From Phlyctochytrium arcticum (taxonomy: Eukaryota > Chytridiomycota > Chytridiomycetes > Chytridiales > Chytridiaceae), in assembly GCA_025602905.1 (NCBI GenBank), contig JAHLKI010000002.1, positions 1,364,001-1,428,000 of the forward strand: DNA of 64,000 bases, written 5' to 3'. Of the stretch, positions 45,270 through 56,353 are shown piece by piece; positions within the stretch are counted from its first letter, which is position 1, and every line of letters begins with the position of its first letter. Under the pieces are notes generated by a model. It did not search any database. It was given only the letters and a program-made list of their open reading frames with translations, and was not told the DNA's origin. A program made the position numbers and the translations under genes.

Positions 45270-45277
45270 GGACATCC
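45270..45277 (+). repeat. Merlin target duplication, right copy
   Basis: GGACATCC, identical to 43996-44003. Confidence 0.9.
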
Positions 45278-45304
45278 TCATTGTAGCAACAAATTCATAT
45301 AAAA

Positions 45305-45320
45305 GACAGCATATAAAAAG
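45305..45320 (+). promoter_or_regulatory. TATA-like box of the transposase-helicase gene
   Basis: The sequence catataaaaagccc lies about 120 bp upstream of the ATG at 45437. A similar 'catataaaagac' is found just before it. Merlin has inserted immediately upstream. Confidence 0.4.
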
Positions 45321-45436
45321 CCCTCGGGCAATGAAAAGCCAGCTCCACCGTCTACCACAGCAAGCTTTCCTTTGTATCGTATATCTATTGTGTATTGTCA
45401 TCACGGAATTCTATTTACTACGGTCTATTGCTTGCG

Positions 45437-48400
45437 ATGGGCTCTCAACCTGGTGCGCGGTTCTGCGCGAACGGACGAATGCCGGATCGCAAGCAACAAG
45501 GCTTTCCCAAACTCAAAATTGATACTACCCGACGGTTGTCAAAAGTCCTCAAAATGACCAGAAAGCAAGCCGCCAAGGCCCGTTGGGCATCCGCCAAGAG
45601 CAAAGATAACGCCGTACGGGAGGAGTCGGTGTTCGTCGATGATGAGGAGAACGACCTTGCTATCGCGGAAGATGCTGCCAATTTCCTTGATGACCACGCA
45701 ATCCACGGCGCTTCAGAGATCGGGACGGATGTTCCGCAACTTGACAGGGGACTATCCATTGACGAGCCGGAAGCCGTAACAGTGGCCAAACTAGCTGAAA
45801 AGCCGTCGCGCTTTCAAGACCCTCAGTCATTCCTGGTTTCTGCATACCGGACAAAGGTTGATTGCAATCCGGATTTTCGTCTTTCGTCATTGGATGTGGG
45901 ACAAACGCGAGTCTATCAATGTGTTACAATCCTCAGAAAAGTGCTCATCGACACATTGTCGGTTTTTGTTGTGAAAGATGACTTGCCGAACGCACTGCAG
46001 CTGTTGCTGAAGGATAAGGTGAATATTTTTGCTCACGATCATACTGTTAAACACTGACCAATTGACTAGAGATTTGCTGAAACTTTTGACTGGTCGGCAA
46101 GCACCACCTTTTCATCCGAGCAGATTCTCCAACTGGGCAGCTACCTCCTTGAACAGGATCGGGATGCCATCGAAGGATCCCAAGCCCTCCGTCGTCAGCT
46201 GGAAGCAGCGAAAGAAGAGCAGGCTGCTACAAAAGAGACGTCAGACAACAACATTTGTGCCCTACAAAAAGAGTTGGAAAAAATCACGAGAAAAATGGAG
46301 AAGGAAAAGGTCTCTTTTGAAACACGCTTGAGGTCTTCGGAAAGAAAGCGGGTCGCCTAAAAATCGAAGCATCAGGAGAACCTGCAGGCCAATGAAGGAA
46401 AGCGGGCCGCCTTAGAATCGAAGCATCAGGAGAACCTGCTGGCCAATGAAAGAAAGCACGACCGGAAGACAACATCTCTCCAAATCCATCAGCGCGAGGG
46501 TTTGAAGACGGCTATTCTCAAAGAAAAGAACAAGTCAGCTAAGAAGCGCGAAGATTCGATTCAAAATATCAAACATACACTGGAGACGGAATTGGCCACT
46601 GTGCAAAATGAACTCAATGCTGTCAAAGAAGACTTGCAAGAGCAAATCCGTTTGACGAAAAACGCCGAAAGACGTGCAGAGTATCATCAAGATCAGCGCA
46701 AAGAATTCGCACAGCAGGTGAAAGATTCAAGAAAGAAGAACGCAGGCCCCAATAGCGCTATAGATTTGGCGATCCAAACTTTCAAGGAATCAGAAACCGC
46801 AGACTCCGCAAACATGATCGGCTCAGTAATTTTGATCGAAACAGATGTACTGCTTCAGTACATCCTCCAAATTCCTTGTAGCACCTGTGAGGTCGTCGCC
46901 TCAGTGAAGAAAATATCTGCGAAGAAGACCGGATATGGCGCTATATTCGAAGTCGAGTGTAAAGAATGCAGTTCGACCTCCATTTGGCGTAACTACAAGG
47001 AGCCGACGTCAAGGTCAGGTTTGGAGAGTACGCATCTGACTTCACTTGTTGTGGTGGCCGCTCTGAACGCCGGGATCAATCGGTATCAGTCATGCACATT
47101 CTTCAATGGATTTGGTTGCACCTTTCACCCATCAGAATCGACATTCTTCAAGATCCAAGGATCAGTTGCTGCACATGAAGAAATCTTGAGAAACAGTCAG
47201 CAATCAGTAGAGAAGGCAGCAAAGCTATCGCTGACCTATTGCAAAGAGGATAAAAAGGTAGACCACATCCACGGATCAGCAGACGGCGCCTGGAGTCATT
47301 GCCGGAATGCCCCAGAACAGCACCTAGAGATCATGGCCGCCGACAGATCTTACCCTCCCGACAAGAACGTATCATCCGCCATAATAGTGCTGACTGCCTC
47401 GTTGACCATATTTGTAACAGGTACAAACGCCCACCCATCATATTGTATGGCATCACGCTTCTTCCACGATATCGAACGGACAAGAGCGGTACCTCGCAAA
47501 CAATGCGAGAGGGAAATTTCGGAGAGTCCTCAAAGCAAATGGAGCATAAAAACTTGACGGCATCACTTGCGAAACTAAACCCATTGTTCACCAATGCCGG
47601 AATGAAACTTCATCTGACAATTGACAGGGACCTGCAAGCAAATAAGAAATTAGCGCGCGAGCCTTTAGTTGAGAAGCATTTCGCAGACCTTCCCCATTGG
47701 GTCAAGAATGTCCACAAGAACTTCCGAAACAAATACGCTGGCCTGTGGGGAGACAAATGGGAAGAGACGATCTGCAAACGCATACTGCGAGTAATATTCG
47801 TTTTGGGGAGCCAGCGCCTGGATGAGCAAGATCACATCTTGGATCTCAAAACAAATCCGGAAAAAGCCACGTCTCCTCTGCCATGCCCCACCGACTGGGA
47901 AGCTATTGCAACGCGTCAACTTGGAGCGATCTTTATCAAACATCTGCAAGGTATCTGAGCATATTTCACATCCTTTGTTGGAAACATGAGCAACTTACAT
48001 ATTATTTGTAGGTGATCACTCGACATGCAATATTGACAATATCAGCTGGGTAGCGGAGACCAACAGGGAGATGAACAACGTGGGCGTTCCCAACTTGACA
48101 GACGCAACGCAGCAGCGAATAGCATCCTTGACAGTCATGTTGGAGTCCCTCACAAAGACACTGCCGAAGCAATTCCTCATAACGGAGGTCAGAATAACAG
48201 ATAATGAGGCTTTCCATCACAAAGTAAACAAACGCGCTCCAAAACACATGGATACGCCGAAAACATATGCAGTGCGACATGCTTTGACCGTGATCGAGCA
48301 GAATGAGGGTTATCTGGCGACGCTGCAACTGGCACGAGAAGCATTTGGATTGTTGCCATATTCCCCGATGGATCTCAAGTTGATTGAACATCACGAAAGT

Positions 48401-48586
48401 GTTCGCGAGAAGCGGATCATTGCCAATCAGACGACCTCGTTTGAACAAAAGCAAAAGCGGCGTGACAAGATAGCCCAGCAGAAATTGGATGCTCGCGAAT
48501 TCCTCATGATGGATACTACGGAGTTCATTCCGTATGGTACTGCGGCTCCCAACGGAACAGATCAGCTTTATATGTCCTCCTGGTGA
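45437..48586 (+). pseudogene. Mutator-like transposase half of a transposase-helicase gene
   Basis: Exon 1 is 45437-46018 (MGSQPGARFCANGRMPDR; a basic TRKQAAKARWASAKSK patch). An intron (46019-46069) joins in phase to a long coiled coil (about 46070-46730) that contains a 54-bp tandem duplication. One copy has TAA where the other has TTA (46358-46360). A cysteine-rich domain follows (PCSTCEVV...VECKECSSTSIW, about 46880-46990), then HIHGSADGAWSH (first Asp), a frame change between 47340 and 47420, SSKQMEHKNLTA, LTIDRDLQANKKL and the DLPHWVKNVHKNF helix. Intron 47951-48011 leads to the C-terminal part (REFLMMDTTEFIPYGT) up to a TGA at 48584-48586. The pattern resembles the Mutator-like transposase family annotated in animals (possibly PF20700). 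The next codons continue in the same frame into the helicase. Confidence 0.7.
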
Positions 48587-50590
48587 CCACATTTGCCAAC
48601 GGACAAGGACGCTGATTTCTGTACTACATGCAACCTTTTGCTGCCCAGCGAAGATCCAGAAGCATACGGTCTTTGCTCTCTCTGCTACCTTGCCTTGATT
48701 ACTGGCAGTATTGACAAGGGTAGCATGTCGGGGCACCACTATATTAACACAGTGGAAATCTTGGCCCAAAAGCTGGGGAGCGCTGCACACCTTTTGGAAA
48801 CAGCCAATCAAGGACAACTGATGAAGAAGGCTTTGAAGGTTGTTTTTCGTTACGATGAATTCCGCGACATCCAACAGACCGTGATTGAATCCGTTCTGGC
48901 CAACAGGGACACAGTTGCTGTAATGAGAACATCAGCCGGCAAAACGTTGCTCCACGCCGTTCCATCGGCTTTATCGTTTGTAGACCAATCCTTTACATTC
49001 ACGGTCATTGTATACCCACTCCTCTCCTTGATTGACAACCAGATGAAGGAGCTGGCAGCCGTCGGCATCCCATGTGCAGCTATCACGGGCCAGACCAAGT
49101 ACCATGAGAAGGAGCAGCTACATGCGGACATTGCCAATTGACTATTGCGTTGCGTTCTGACAACCCCCAAACAAGTTGGGTACAATAATTTCGACGGCCT
49201 CCTCAAACACGTTCAGAGAAGCGGGTACCAACAAATCCGCTTTGTGATAGATGAGGCACATTTGGCGATAGGGTGGGACTTTCGAGACTATGACCGGATC
49301 AAAAAGGTCAAAATCCGATATGGCAGCCTAGTATTGCTCATGAGTGGAACATTGACGCGGGAGAATGTACAGGAACTCACTGACCTATTTGGCCTTGTCG
49401 ATCCCCGAGGATATCGAGTAAAGCATGGTCAAAAAAGGCATGGCAACGCTTGCTCAACTGATCGATGAGCATGTCGAGAAGTGGAACTGGGTACAGCAGA
49501 CCGGAATAATTTATTGCGCGACACCAGCAGACACCAATGACTTGTTCGGATCATGAGTGGGATGGGCAATAACGCTCCAAACATTGTCGAAGAACCAGAG
49601 GTCAGCACCACCGGCAAGTATCGTGTTTCCAAATATCACGCCAAACTGGGAACCGATAACCGCAAAGCAAGCCAAAAGGCGTGGGAGCAGGGGGATACCA
49701 CTTTGATGATTGCCACGCAAGCATTTGGTGTGGGTATAAACCATGCTCATGTGCGCTTTGTGATCCACATCAAGATGCCAACAACTATGGGTTCCTTCTT
49801 GCAAGAATCGGGCCGGGCGGGCCGTGATGGGGAGCCTGCGAAGAGCTTGGTAATCGTGTCGACAGGGCTGCAGAAACGGGCAGCCGATACCGTCATTTCA
49901 GACAAAAGAAGCGACGGGGTGGAGGAAGTTCCGGAGCTGACAGAGGAGCAGATTGCGGAGATGGGCCGAAAGCGGCGAGCGTTGAAGGAGGTGCAGATTT
50001 TCTTCCAAGACGAGATCATTTGTTGCAGAGCCTATCACGCATACTTTTTCCATCCCCAACAATTCGCAAGACTGGAAGCCAGAAGATGTCTATTGGCAAC
50101 GTATCGTGCACAATATCCTACAGCGTTGCCTTGTAGCAATTGCGGGCACGGGGTACCTCTGAATTGCCTACAAGAAATTTCAGTAATGACGGATATCGAA
50201 GGTCTACGGAAACTTACAGAGGATCTCTGCTCCTTAGCAGAGAGTTACCAGCATTCCGGTGGGCGTCCATTCAACGTCACGCCCGTACTGCTCAAAGAAA
50301 TCTTCTGCCGGAGCTCGGCCATGGAAAGGTTGCAGCAAATCCAACAGACCGACTTGGATGCTCTTCTCAACTCGCTACCCACAACATCTCTCCCACAAGC
50401 CCTCGTTCTCGACCTTATAGATCGGATGTCATGGAGGGGTGTTTTACATGAGGACATCTCCATCGAACGAATCCCAAGAGGTCGCAAATTCCTGATGAAA
50501 GTGCATAAAGTGCTAAGTGTCGGGTCGACAGATGAGTTCTCTATCATTGAATCAGCAATGAAGCTCAAATCTGCACGTAACAACAACTGA
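48587..50590 (+). pseudogene. RecQ-type DNA helicase half, same frame as the transposase
   Basis: Directly after one TGA the same frame reads DADFCTTCNLLLPSEDPEAY (a CxxC...CxxC finger) and then a RecQ helicase: FRDIQQTVIESVLANRDTVA, motif I MRTSAGKTLL (GxGK-T weakened to SxGK-T), TVIVYPLLSLIDNQ, LTTPKQVGYNNF, DEAHLAIGWDFRDY, LVLLMSGTL, ATQAFGVGINHAHVRFVIH and motif VI QESGRAGRDGE. A C-terminal zinc-binding-like part follows (CCRAYHAYFF...PCSNCGHG) and a helical tail ends at 50588-50590. A second in-frame TGA (49139-49141) and frame changes near 49425 and 49560 make this copy inactive. RecQ helicases unwind DNA 3' to 5'. Some fungal relatives lie near telomeres, but no telomere repeat is seen here. 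Confidence 0.8.
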
Positions 50591-51073
50591 GGGTGAGGTC
50601 ATGCTCATACTTTCTCCCAGATCTTTTCCTTACAGCGATAACCACAAAGCTATACATAGGCAGAACTCCCTTAAGCAATCATGTCAATAGTATATTCACT
50701 CTGTATCAGTTGGTGTGTATAGTAGAGCTACCTTGCAGATCAAACAACTGAATTCAGACCAAAACTGCCCATCTTTTGAATGCTTATTTGTAGATCTACA
50801 GACATATTGAGGCGCTGTCCATGCATGGAATTGTGTAACTCATCTCTAGGATTCGAATGCCGTCGCCCTTTTCTGTCTACGATATCTAGTGAATGAGATG
50901 GCGCTCATTGAATGCCTGGCCTCCAAATGCAAATTTCGATTTTTGAATTTCTGCTGCTGACACCACAGCCAACAATTAGAGCTGCACATCCGAAAAAAGA
51001 CGCGTTTTTTACTAGTAGCGCGTAGACCACCCATAAAAGACTGGCCTGAGACCAATTCCCCCTTCATCTTTTA
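50591..51073. other. no gene seen
   Basis: The 3' flank of the helicase gene is AT-rich and carries no convincing inverted repeat that would mark an element end. Confidence 0.35.
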
Positions 51074-51682
51074 TCATGCGTCCAACTTCACAAAACACCA
51101 AAAACAGCATCCTAATTGCTGTTTATATTTGTTCAAGTAAAGGTTGAGGTGACCATTGGTCTTATTTTTGTGCGCAGAAAATTTGTGGGGTGATTTCATC
51201 GCCGCACTGTAGTAGGCGTCATGGGCAGGTCTGGTGGGAGTGGCACTCGGGCTTTGAACATCCAGATGGAGCTGTCTGTCCTTCAGTAATGCCACATTTT
51301 CTTCTGACTCCTTCAAGAGTTTTCTCATATGGTTCAATTCGACGGCTTGGTGAGCGGTCTTGTCCACCAATTCATCTCTTTCTCTCTCCACGTCATCCAA
51401 CTCAGCACTCAAGTTCTCTTGGCCAGTTTCAGCTTGCTCAATTGCGTCTACTACATCTTGTTTTTGGGCTGCTGTCCAGGTAGCCATGTTCCTTAGCAGC
51501 TGCTCTGTCAAATCGTTGAGCGTAGCTCCAGAAGTTCTGGTTTTCTTGGGTCGATGGGTCTCTTTCTTTTCTGTATTGTCCTGGGTGTCTTCCTTTACCA
51601 ATTTGTCTCCGAGTTCTTCCGCATTGGGAATGTCACTGTGGGGCTCGCTGAGTCCATCCATCTTTTTGGAGGACATGGTCAC
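51074..51682 (-). CDS. hypothetical coiled-coil protein
   Basis: This 202-residue frame begins MTMSSKKMDGLSEPHSDIPN. The first half is charged with a basic RPKKTRTSG patch. The middle (AEQLDDVERERDEL-like heptads, ending ELNHMRKLLKESEENVALLK) predicts a coiled coil. The last 40 residues (about 51074-51190) look less coding (CCFWCF), so the true end may be spliced. Not recognised. It could be a host gene. Confidence 0.45.
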   Translation of the reverse strand: MTMSSKKMDGLSEPHSDIPNAEELGDKLVKEDTQDNTEKKETHRPKKTRTSGATLNDLTEQLLRNMATWTAAQKQDVVDAIEQAETGQENLSAELDDVERERDELVDKTAHQAVELNHMRKLLKESEENVALLKDRQLHLDVQSPSATPTRPAHDAYYSAAMKSPHKFSAHKNKTNGHLNLYLNKYKQQLGCCFWCFVKLDA

Positions 51683-51735
51683 TAAAAGTTTGTGGGATCT
51701 CTGAGGCTGCTCAATTGGTCGGTGGTGCTACCATC

Positions 51736-51821
51736 TTGCATGGGTCTATATTGTTACTTTTCTTACAGAGAGTGATCTAAGGCTACAAGTACTGGTGGGA
51801 GTGGCTTAGCTCCATGATAAC
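51736..51821 (+). repeat. copy of the 3' end of the gene at 40512-41234
   Basis: About 86 bp match 41151-41236 with about three differences: the last intron 3' half, acceptor cttacag, the terminal exon and the TGA. A stop (tga) replaces cga early in the exon of this copy. Confidence 0.8.
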
Positions 51822-51905
51822 ATAACCATCTGTCCAACAAAAAGAAGAACTACATCACCGTTATTACTCACATCCTTGGTTGCTTATGTTATTGTGCTAC
51901 CGCCG

Positions 51906-51913
51906 CCGGCACT
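51906..51913 (+). repeat. MULE2 target duplication, left copy
   Basis: CCGGCACT, identical to 55412-55419. Confidence 0.85.
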
Positions 51914-52051
51914 GGCAATTTCTAAGTCTCCACGGGTCTTTTTGCAATATCTCCACCCCCTGTGATCGTGACTCATACCTATCCTCCTTTGGCAGCTTTT
52001 GTGGCAGCTTGGCTGTGGCCTTCAAGACCCTGCCCTAAGTTTGTTAATCAT

Positions 52052-52202
52052 TACCGTAAATACCTGGCTCCTGTACCACCCCCCCCCCCCCCTCCCGGTT
52101 CAATGCCCGGTCCAAAAACTGTGCCTGAGCCTTGGACAACTGTGCCTCACCATCGAACCGGGAAGGGGGGGGGGGGGGTACAGGAGCCCGGGATTTACGG
52201 TA
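52052..52202. repeat. foldback element with poly-C/poly-G arms
   Basis: The arms, 52052-52101 and 52155-52202, pair almost perfectly: TACCGTAAAT..., CTGGCTCCTGTACC-like words, then 13-15 C (or G), then CCCGGTTC. The loop is 53 nt. The right arm poly-G and left arm poly-C would form a very stable hairpin. It looks like a small foldback/MITE-like insertion or an arm-extended palindrome. Confidence 0.85.
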
Positions 52203-52396
52203 CTTCTCAAATTGATAGCAACTTTGGTCTAGAACATTGCATTGAACAAAGGGCCATGCGTTTGGTCAGTTACACATTGGATTTGAAAAGTAGGATGAGA
52301 GTTGGTGGAAAAATGTTTTTGGAAGAAGGGAAATGAAGAACAGGAGACGAACAGGTGAAAGAAGAATGAAGAGCTAGAGAGATACAAATAGGTAAA

Positions 52397-55198
52397 TCAA
52401 TTTTTCGTGGGGCATTTCAGAAAGTTGTGAGACTCAGACCCGCGACCGCTGCATTTCCGGACTTTGCGCGGTGGTTGTGTGGAGCTGCTTGCAGCAGTTG
52501 ACAAATGCTGGTCCGGTGTGTTGTCAAAAATTGACTGAGCCGCTTGTGATGCCACAACAGCAGCTGGACACTGGCTTCTGTTATGCCCACGTTGGTGGCA
52601 GATAGCGCAACGCATCTCGCTTCCACGCAGCTCACTTTCCGCACGCCCTGCAGATGTGCGCAGCCATTTGTTCCCAGAGTCGTGGGTGCCCTTTCGAAAA
52701 CGGCCAACCGGAGGCTCCCGTATTTCCGAGGTTGCTGTGACCGGCTGGAAATGCCACCTGGGAATGAAATCTGTCAATTTCAGTCCCCGCTCCTCCTTCC
52801 ACATGGCTAGGATTTCGTGAGAACACGGGACACCCATGACAGATCTGTGCCAGGATGTGCATGGTTCCAGAACCAATGTACCTTGATTCAGTACCATATC
52901 AGGGTCGTTTGCCTTGACAATACAATCTGCCTTGATACATTGCTTGTTGACCATCTCAAGTACATGAAGTGGTAGGCGTTGGATGACATCCTCATAAAAG
53001 GGTTTAACTTGTACTGGCTCTCGGAATCGTTTTTTTGTTTTTTCTTGATTATTGTTTTGAATCAGGAAACCATGAATGGCGCTTGCATCTCTGACAACTG
53101 CCGCTCGGTAGTTTGCCATTTGCTGGGCACAATTGCGGCTGATGGTTGAGTACAGAGTGAGTATAGTTGAATTGGCAGAGCCGTTAGACTTGATAGAGGC
53201 CCAATGTTTGCCTTCCACTCTAGATGTTACGGTGGTATTCAGGTGCTGGAACTTGTCGATAAAAACACTGGCCCAGTGCTGTCGGATGGGTAATTTGTTT
53301 TTTTCTAGGTATGCAAAAGTTGCCTCATCAACATCCTTTTTGAGCTGTTCCCAGAGCTCCATAAACTTTTCCTCGGTAGTGGCTCCTTCCAAGCCCATCC
53401 AAGTTCTACAGTAGAACGTCTGAGCAAAAGTCACGGCAAACAGGTTCTATTGACGAAACATACGCTTTAAAATCTGCCCACGCGTCCTTATCATGCTTCC
53501 CATCTTTGCCAATGAAACGGTTCTGGCAATTCTTTTTGATGTTTTGCCAAAGATGCCATCTGCATAAGATAATCTTGGTGTTTTGCCACATCCCCTTTAC
53601 CGCTGCAATGAATGCAGAATCACTATCAATGACAACAATCGATGGATGCTTCGGTAGCGAGGCTGATAGTCGGTCAATAGCGATTTCATAGTCGGCTGTT
53701 GACTCACTTGCCATTAGCGTAAAGGCCCCGGAAAAAGAATGGTTTGTGTTGGTAACTCCAACAACATGAAGAAGGGGCATTTTGTGTTGATTTGTTCTGG
53801 ATGTGCAATCCATTATCAGCACATCCCCAAACCTGTTCAACAACTCTGCCATGTAAGCCTTTATACCGCGCGTATTAAGAACTGGTGTAAAAGGCTTGTG
53901 TAACTGACTGGAATTTACTTTGGTCTGGAAAAATAATGCGTCAGCACATTTTCTTCATTGTGAACGACGTCCGTAACAACTCCTTGTTCCGCAGACTGCG
54001 TTATGTCGTCTAGTAGACCTGTCAACGGAGAGCGACCCTGCAGCATATTGTTGACCCTTTTTGATTTTGGATTATTGAATTCTCGAACTATCACCGGAGG
54101 CTTGGATTCGTGTACTGTAATGGTGAACAGAATCTCTCGCGGCTTAGAGCCGGATTCGATCATATTTTCAATTGTACGTGTAACAGAGGCCGATTGCGTA
54201 AATCTTTGTGCTTGGAAGAAAGTCTTCAGACCTTCTTTTGTCAGTGGTGGGTGTCCAGTATGAGTGCCTTTACCGACCCCATCGAACACCTTGATGGTCC
54301 AGTGTCCAACGACTCCCTTCTTGACTTCACCCTTCAAGATGGCCAAATATTGGCAATTGACCTTCTTACTGGACCGTTTGCACAGAGGGACACCGTCATC
54401 CTTTGGCTTGTACTGTCCTCCGCATGCGCAGCAACACCAAATCTTGTGGACTGGGGTCCCAGGGCTTGCAAGGCGCTCTTCTCGCAAGTTTGCAACAGCA
54501 AGTCCATTGTCTATTGCAAACTGTTTCAATGCCTTATCTGCTTCTTTGGAAGTAGCAAATGGGCCGGCAGGAGGGAGGGGTGGAGTCCATGCTGCGCAAT
54601 TAATGTTTATACTGTATGAGCGGGTGAACATTTGCTGACTTTAGCATGCTCATACCATCGGAAATTGTTTCAACTTCACGGTCGTTTGACTCTGACTGTT
54701 CGTGCAAACTACCGACATCATTTGCAAGGTTTTGGGCACTAAGGTTACCATCCTCGTTTAAGCAGGTATCATTTTCTACAGATTAAAGATCAATCAAATG
54801 AACTCGAAGTGACGGACATCAAAGAGAAACTATATGCCTTCGAGTTGAGCTGGATTGCCAGGCTGCGTAGTTTCAGCGTGGTTCTGAGCTTCGTCTATCG
54901 CCCTCGCCGCATCCGCATGAACGACTTGAAAATAAACAATGGGCACATGAGATTTTTTTGCATAACACATCTTTATTATTGATGAGAATCGACAGTTACT
55001 CTTGGTCTGAATGGAAGCTGCGTTCCTGACAGGCTGTACCGCTCGCAAGGCTGTTTGCATAAGTGTCGGGGTGACCTGCATCAGAGCCATCAACTCAGCC
55101 ATTTTCTCTTGCATCTGGCAGGTAGCTTCGCTATGTGCCTCCATTAATGCCAGCATTGCTTTGATGGCTTCGTCAGCCTATGTATTGGTAGAGGACAT
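52397..55198 (-). pseudogene. MULE2 transposase (FAR1/FHY3-like), broken
   Basis: The ATG at 55198 gives MSSTNT, then a TAG (55180-55178) and a coiled N-terminus (MLALMEAHSEATCQMQEKMA). The next large exon (54631-53915) has the FAR1-like region (GPFATSKEADKALKQFAIDN; CCCACGGQYKPKDDG). After an intron, the DDE core (53852-53406) has IMDCTSRTNQHKMPL and IVVIDSDSAFIAAV, then IILCRWHLWQNIKKNC. A frame change at about 53430 leads to the last part (53434-52397) with the Glu in TVTSRVEGKHWASIK, a partial SWIM motif (SVMGVPCSHEILAM) and the knuckle CAICHQRGHNRSQCP. Same order as MULE1. The stop and frameshift indicate inactivity. Confidence 0.87.
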
Positions 55199-55411
55199 TT
55201 GTTTTTTTGACTTGATGTGATAAAAGATGTATATGTAAGATAGGTTTGTAGTTAAGGGAAGGTAAGATGGATCTTGGGCGAAGATTGTCAGACTTTTGTT
55301 CGATCAGGTGGCTGTGAAAGCACTTTAACAAGAGGCAGGTATGAGTCTATGAGTCACAATGACAGGGGGTGGAGATATTGCAAAAAGACCCGTGGAGACT
55401 TAGAAATTGCC

Positions 55412-55419
55412 CCGGCACT
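55412..55419 (+). repeat. MULE2 target duplication, right copy
   Basis: CCGGCACT, identical to 51906-51913. Confidence 0.85.
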
Positions 55420-56189
55420 GAAGCATTGGATGAGATGGATCAGCAGATCTGTCAAGGTTTAAAAGACATGCTGCCATTCCTCACTTCCGAAGACTTGTAC
55501 ATCTTCTTTTCTGTGCTACGTGCAGTCAAAGAAGGGCTGGGTAAGATAACAGGAGCGCCGAAGGCGCTCTGCGCGATTTAGGGTTTTCTTCCGCCTGACA
55601 TTTGGCCCAAAAATGTGGAATATTAAGCTGGCAAGACATGGCAAAATGAAATGACAATCAGAAAGAAAAGGCAAACAGAGTATGGCACAAAGTGTAGCTT
55701 TCTCAAATAGATGTCCAGAATTTGTCCAGTCTTGTTCTTCCCAGAACTGTTTACCGAATTGAAATGAGTGATAGTATCACTACAGTACTGAGGGAAATCG
55801 ACTCTGATATCGATAGCATTGATTTTCTTGATGCTGACCCACAGATAATAATTGCCAATGGTGTCGATTTGAGCCCGTCTTCTGAACAAAGAGCAAAACA
55901 AATGTTTACAGGGCCAAATACAAGTGACAGTCACTATATGCGTCTTCGCTTCTTCTTGAACTACATGATCAAATGCACAACACGGAAACCCTGTTCGAGT
56001 GCCCAATGTATTGCAGGACACGCGAAATACTTTTTAACAGAGCGCTTGTACCTTGTCCTCATTGCGAAAACTGCAAGCCTAGGAGTAAGCCGGATATGCA
56101 AGCTTCAATAAAATACCGAGTTTGAAAACACTATTGGCTCCACCAGACCTTTCCCCGGACAGCCCGCTTGTCTCCCCTAACCCCAACAG
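55420..56189 (+). other. region with a small open frame, unknown
   Basis: The stretch 55420-55581 is open after MULE2 (EALDEMDQQICQGLKDMLPF ... to a TAG), and 55722-56111 is a 129-residue frame beginning MSSLVLPRTVYRIEMSDSIT. Neither is recognised. The first could be the continuation of a gene cut by MULE2. Confidence 0.25.
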
Positions 56190-56353
56190 TGTTCGGAATC
56201 AGTATATGGTACAATGATTCTTATTGAGAAAGTGTATACATGAGTTGCCTTATATATGTTTCTCAGTGCTAATATATCCTAAACAATTGTGGTTCTGCCG
56301 CATAGTCCGAATAAAGTAGCATTGGATGTGGCTGTGAATCCTGAATCCTAACA
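56190..56353 (-). repeat. copia 3' LTR (minus-strand element)
   Basis: From TGTTCGGAATC to ATCCTAACA on the plus strand. The left flank is aacag. The start matches 63946-64000. Confidence 0.85.

Larger units (their letters stand above)
51914..55411 (-). mobile_element. MULE2, FAR1-like Mutator element
   Basis: This 3498-bp element has terminal inverted repeats beginning GGCAATTTCTAAGTCTCC, alike over about 75-85 bp. The perfect 8-bp flanking repeat CCGGCACT could be nine with one mismatch. The gene inside runs on the minus strand and is a paralogue of the MULE1 gene, but the TIRs of the two elements are unrelated in sequence. A poly-C/poly-G foldback lies between the left TIR and the gene end. 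Confidence 0.9.

Noticed and set aside
49139..49141. TGA read as a sense codon (alternative code)
   Set aside because: The same gene also has a TAA and frameshifts, and other genes in the window end normally at TGA, so ordinary decay is more likely.
48587..50590. A telomere-linked helicase marking a chromosome end
   Set aside because: No telomere repeats occur in the window and the helicase continues the transposase frame. The resemblance to RecQ-type subtelomeric helicases may still be real at family level.
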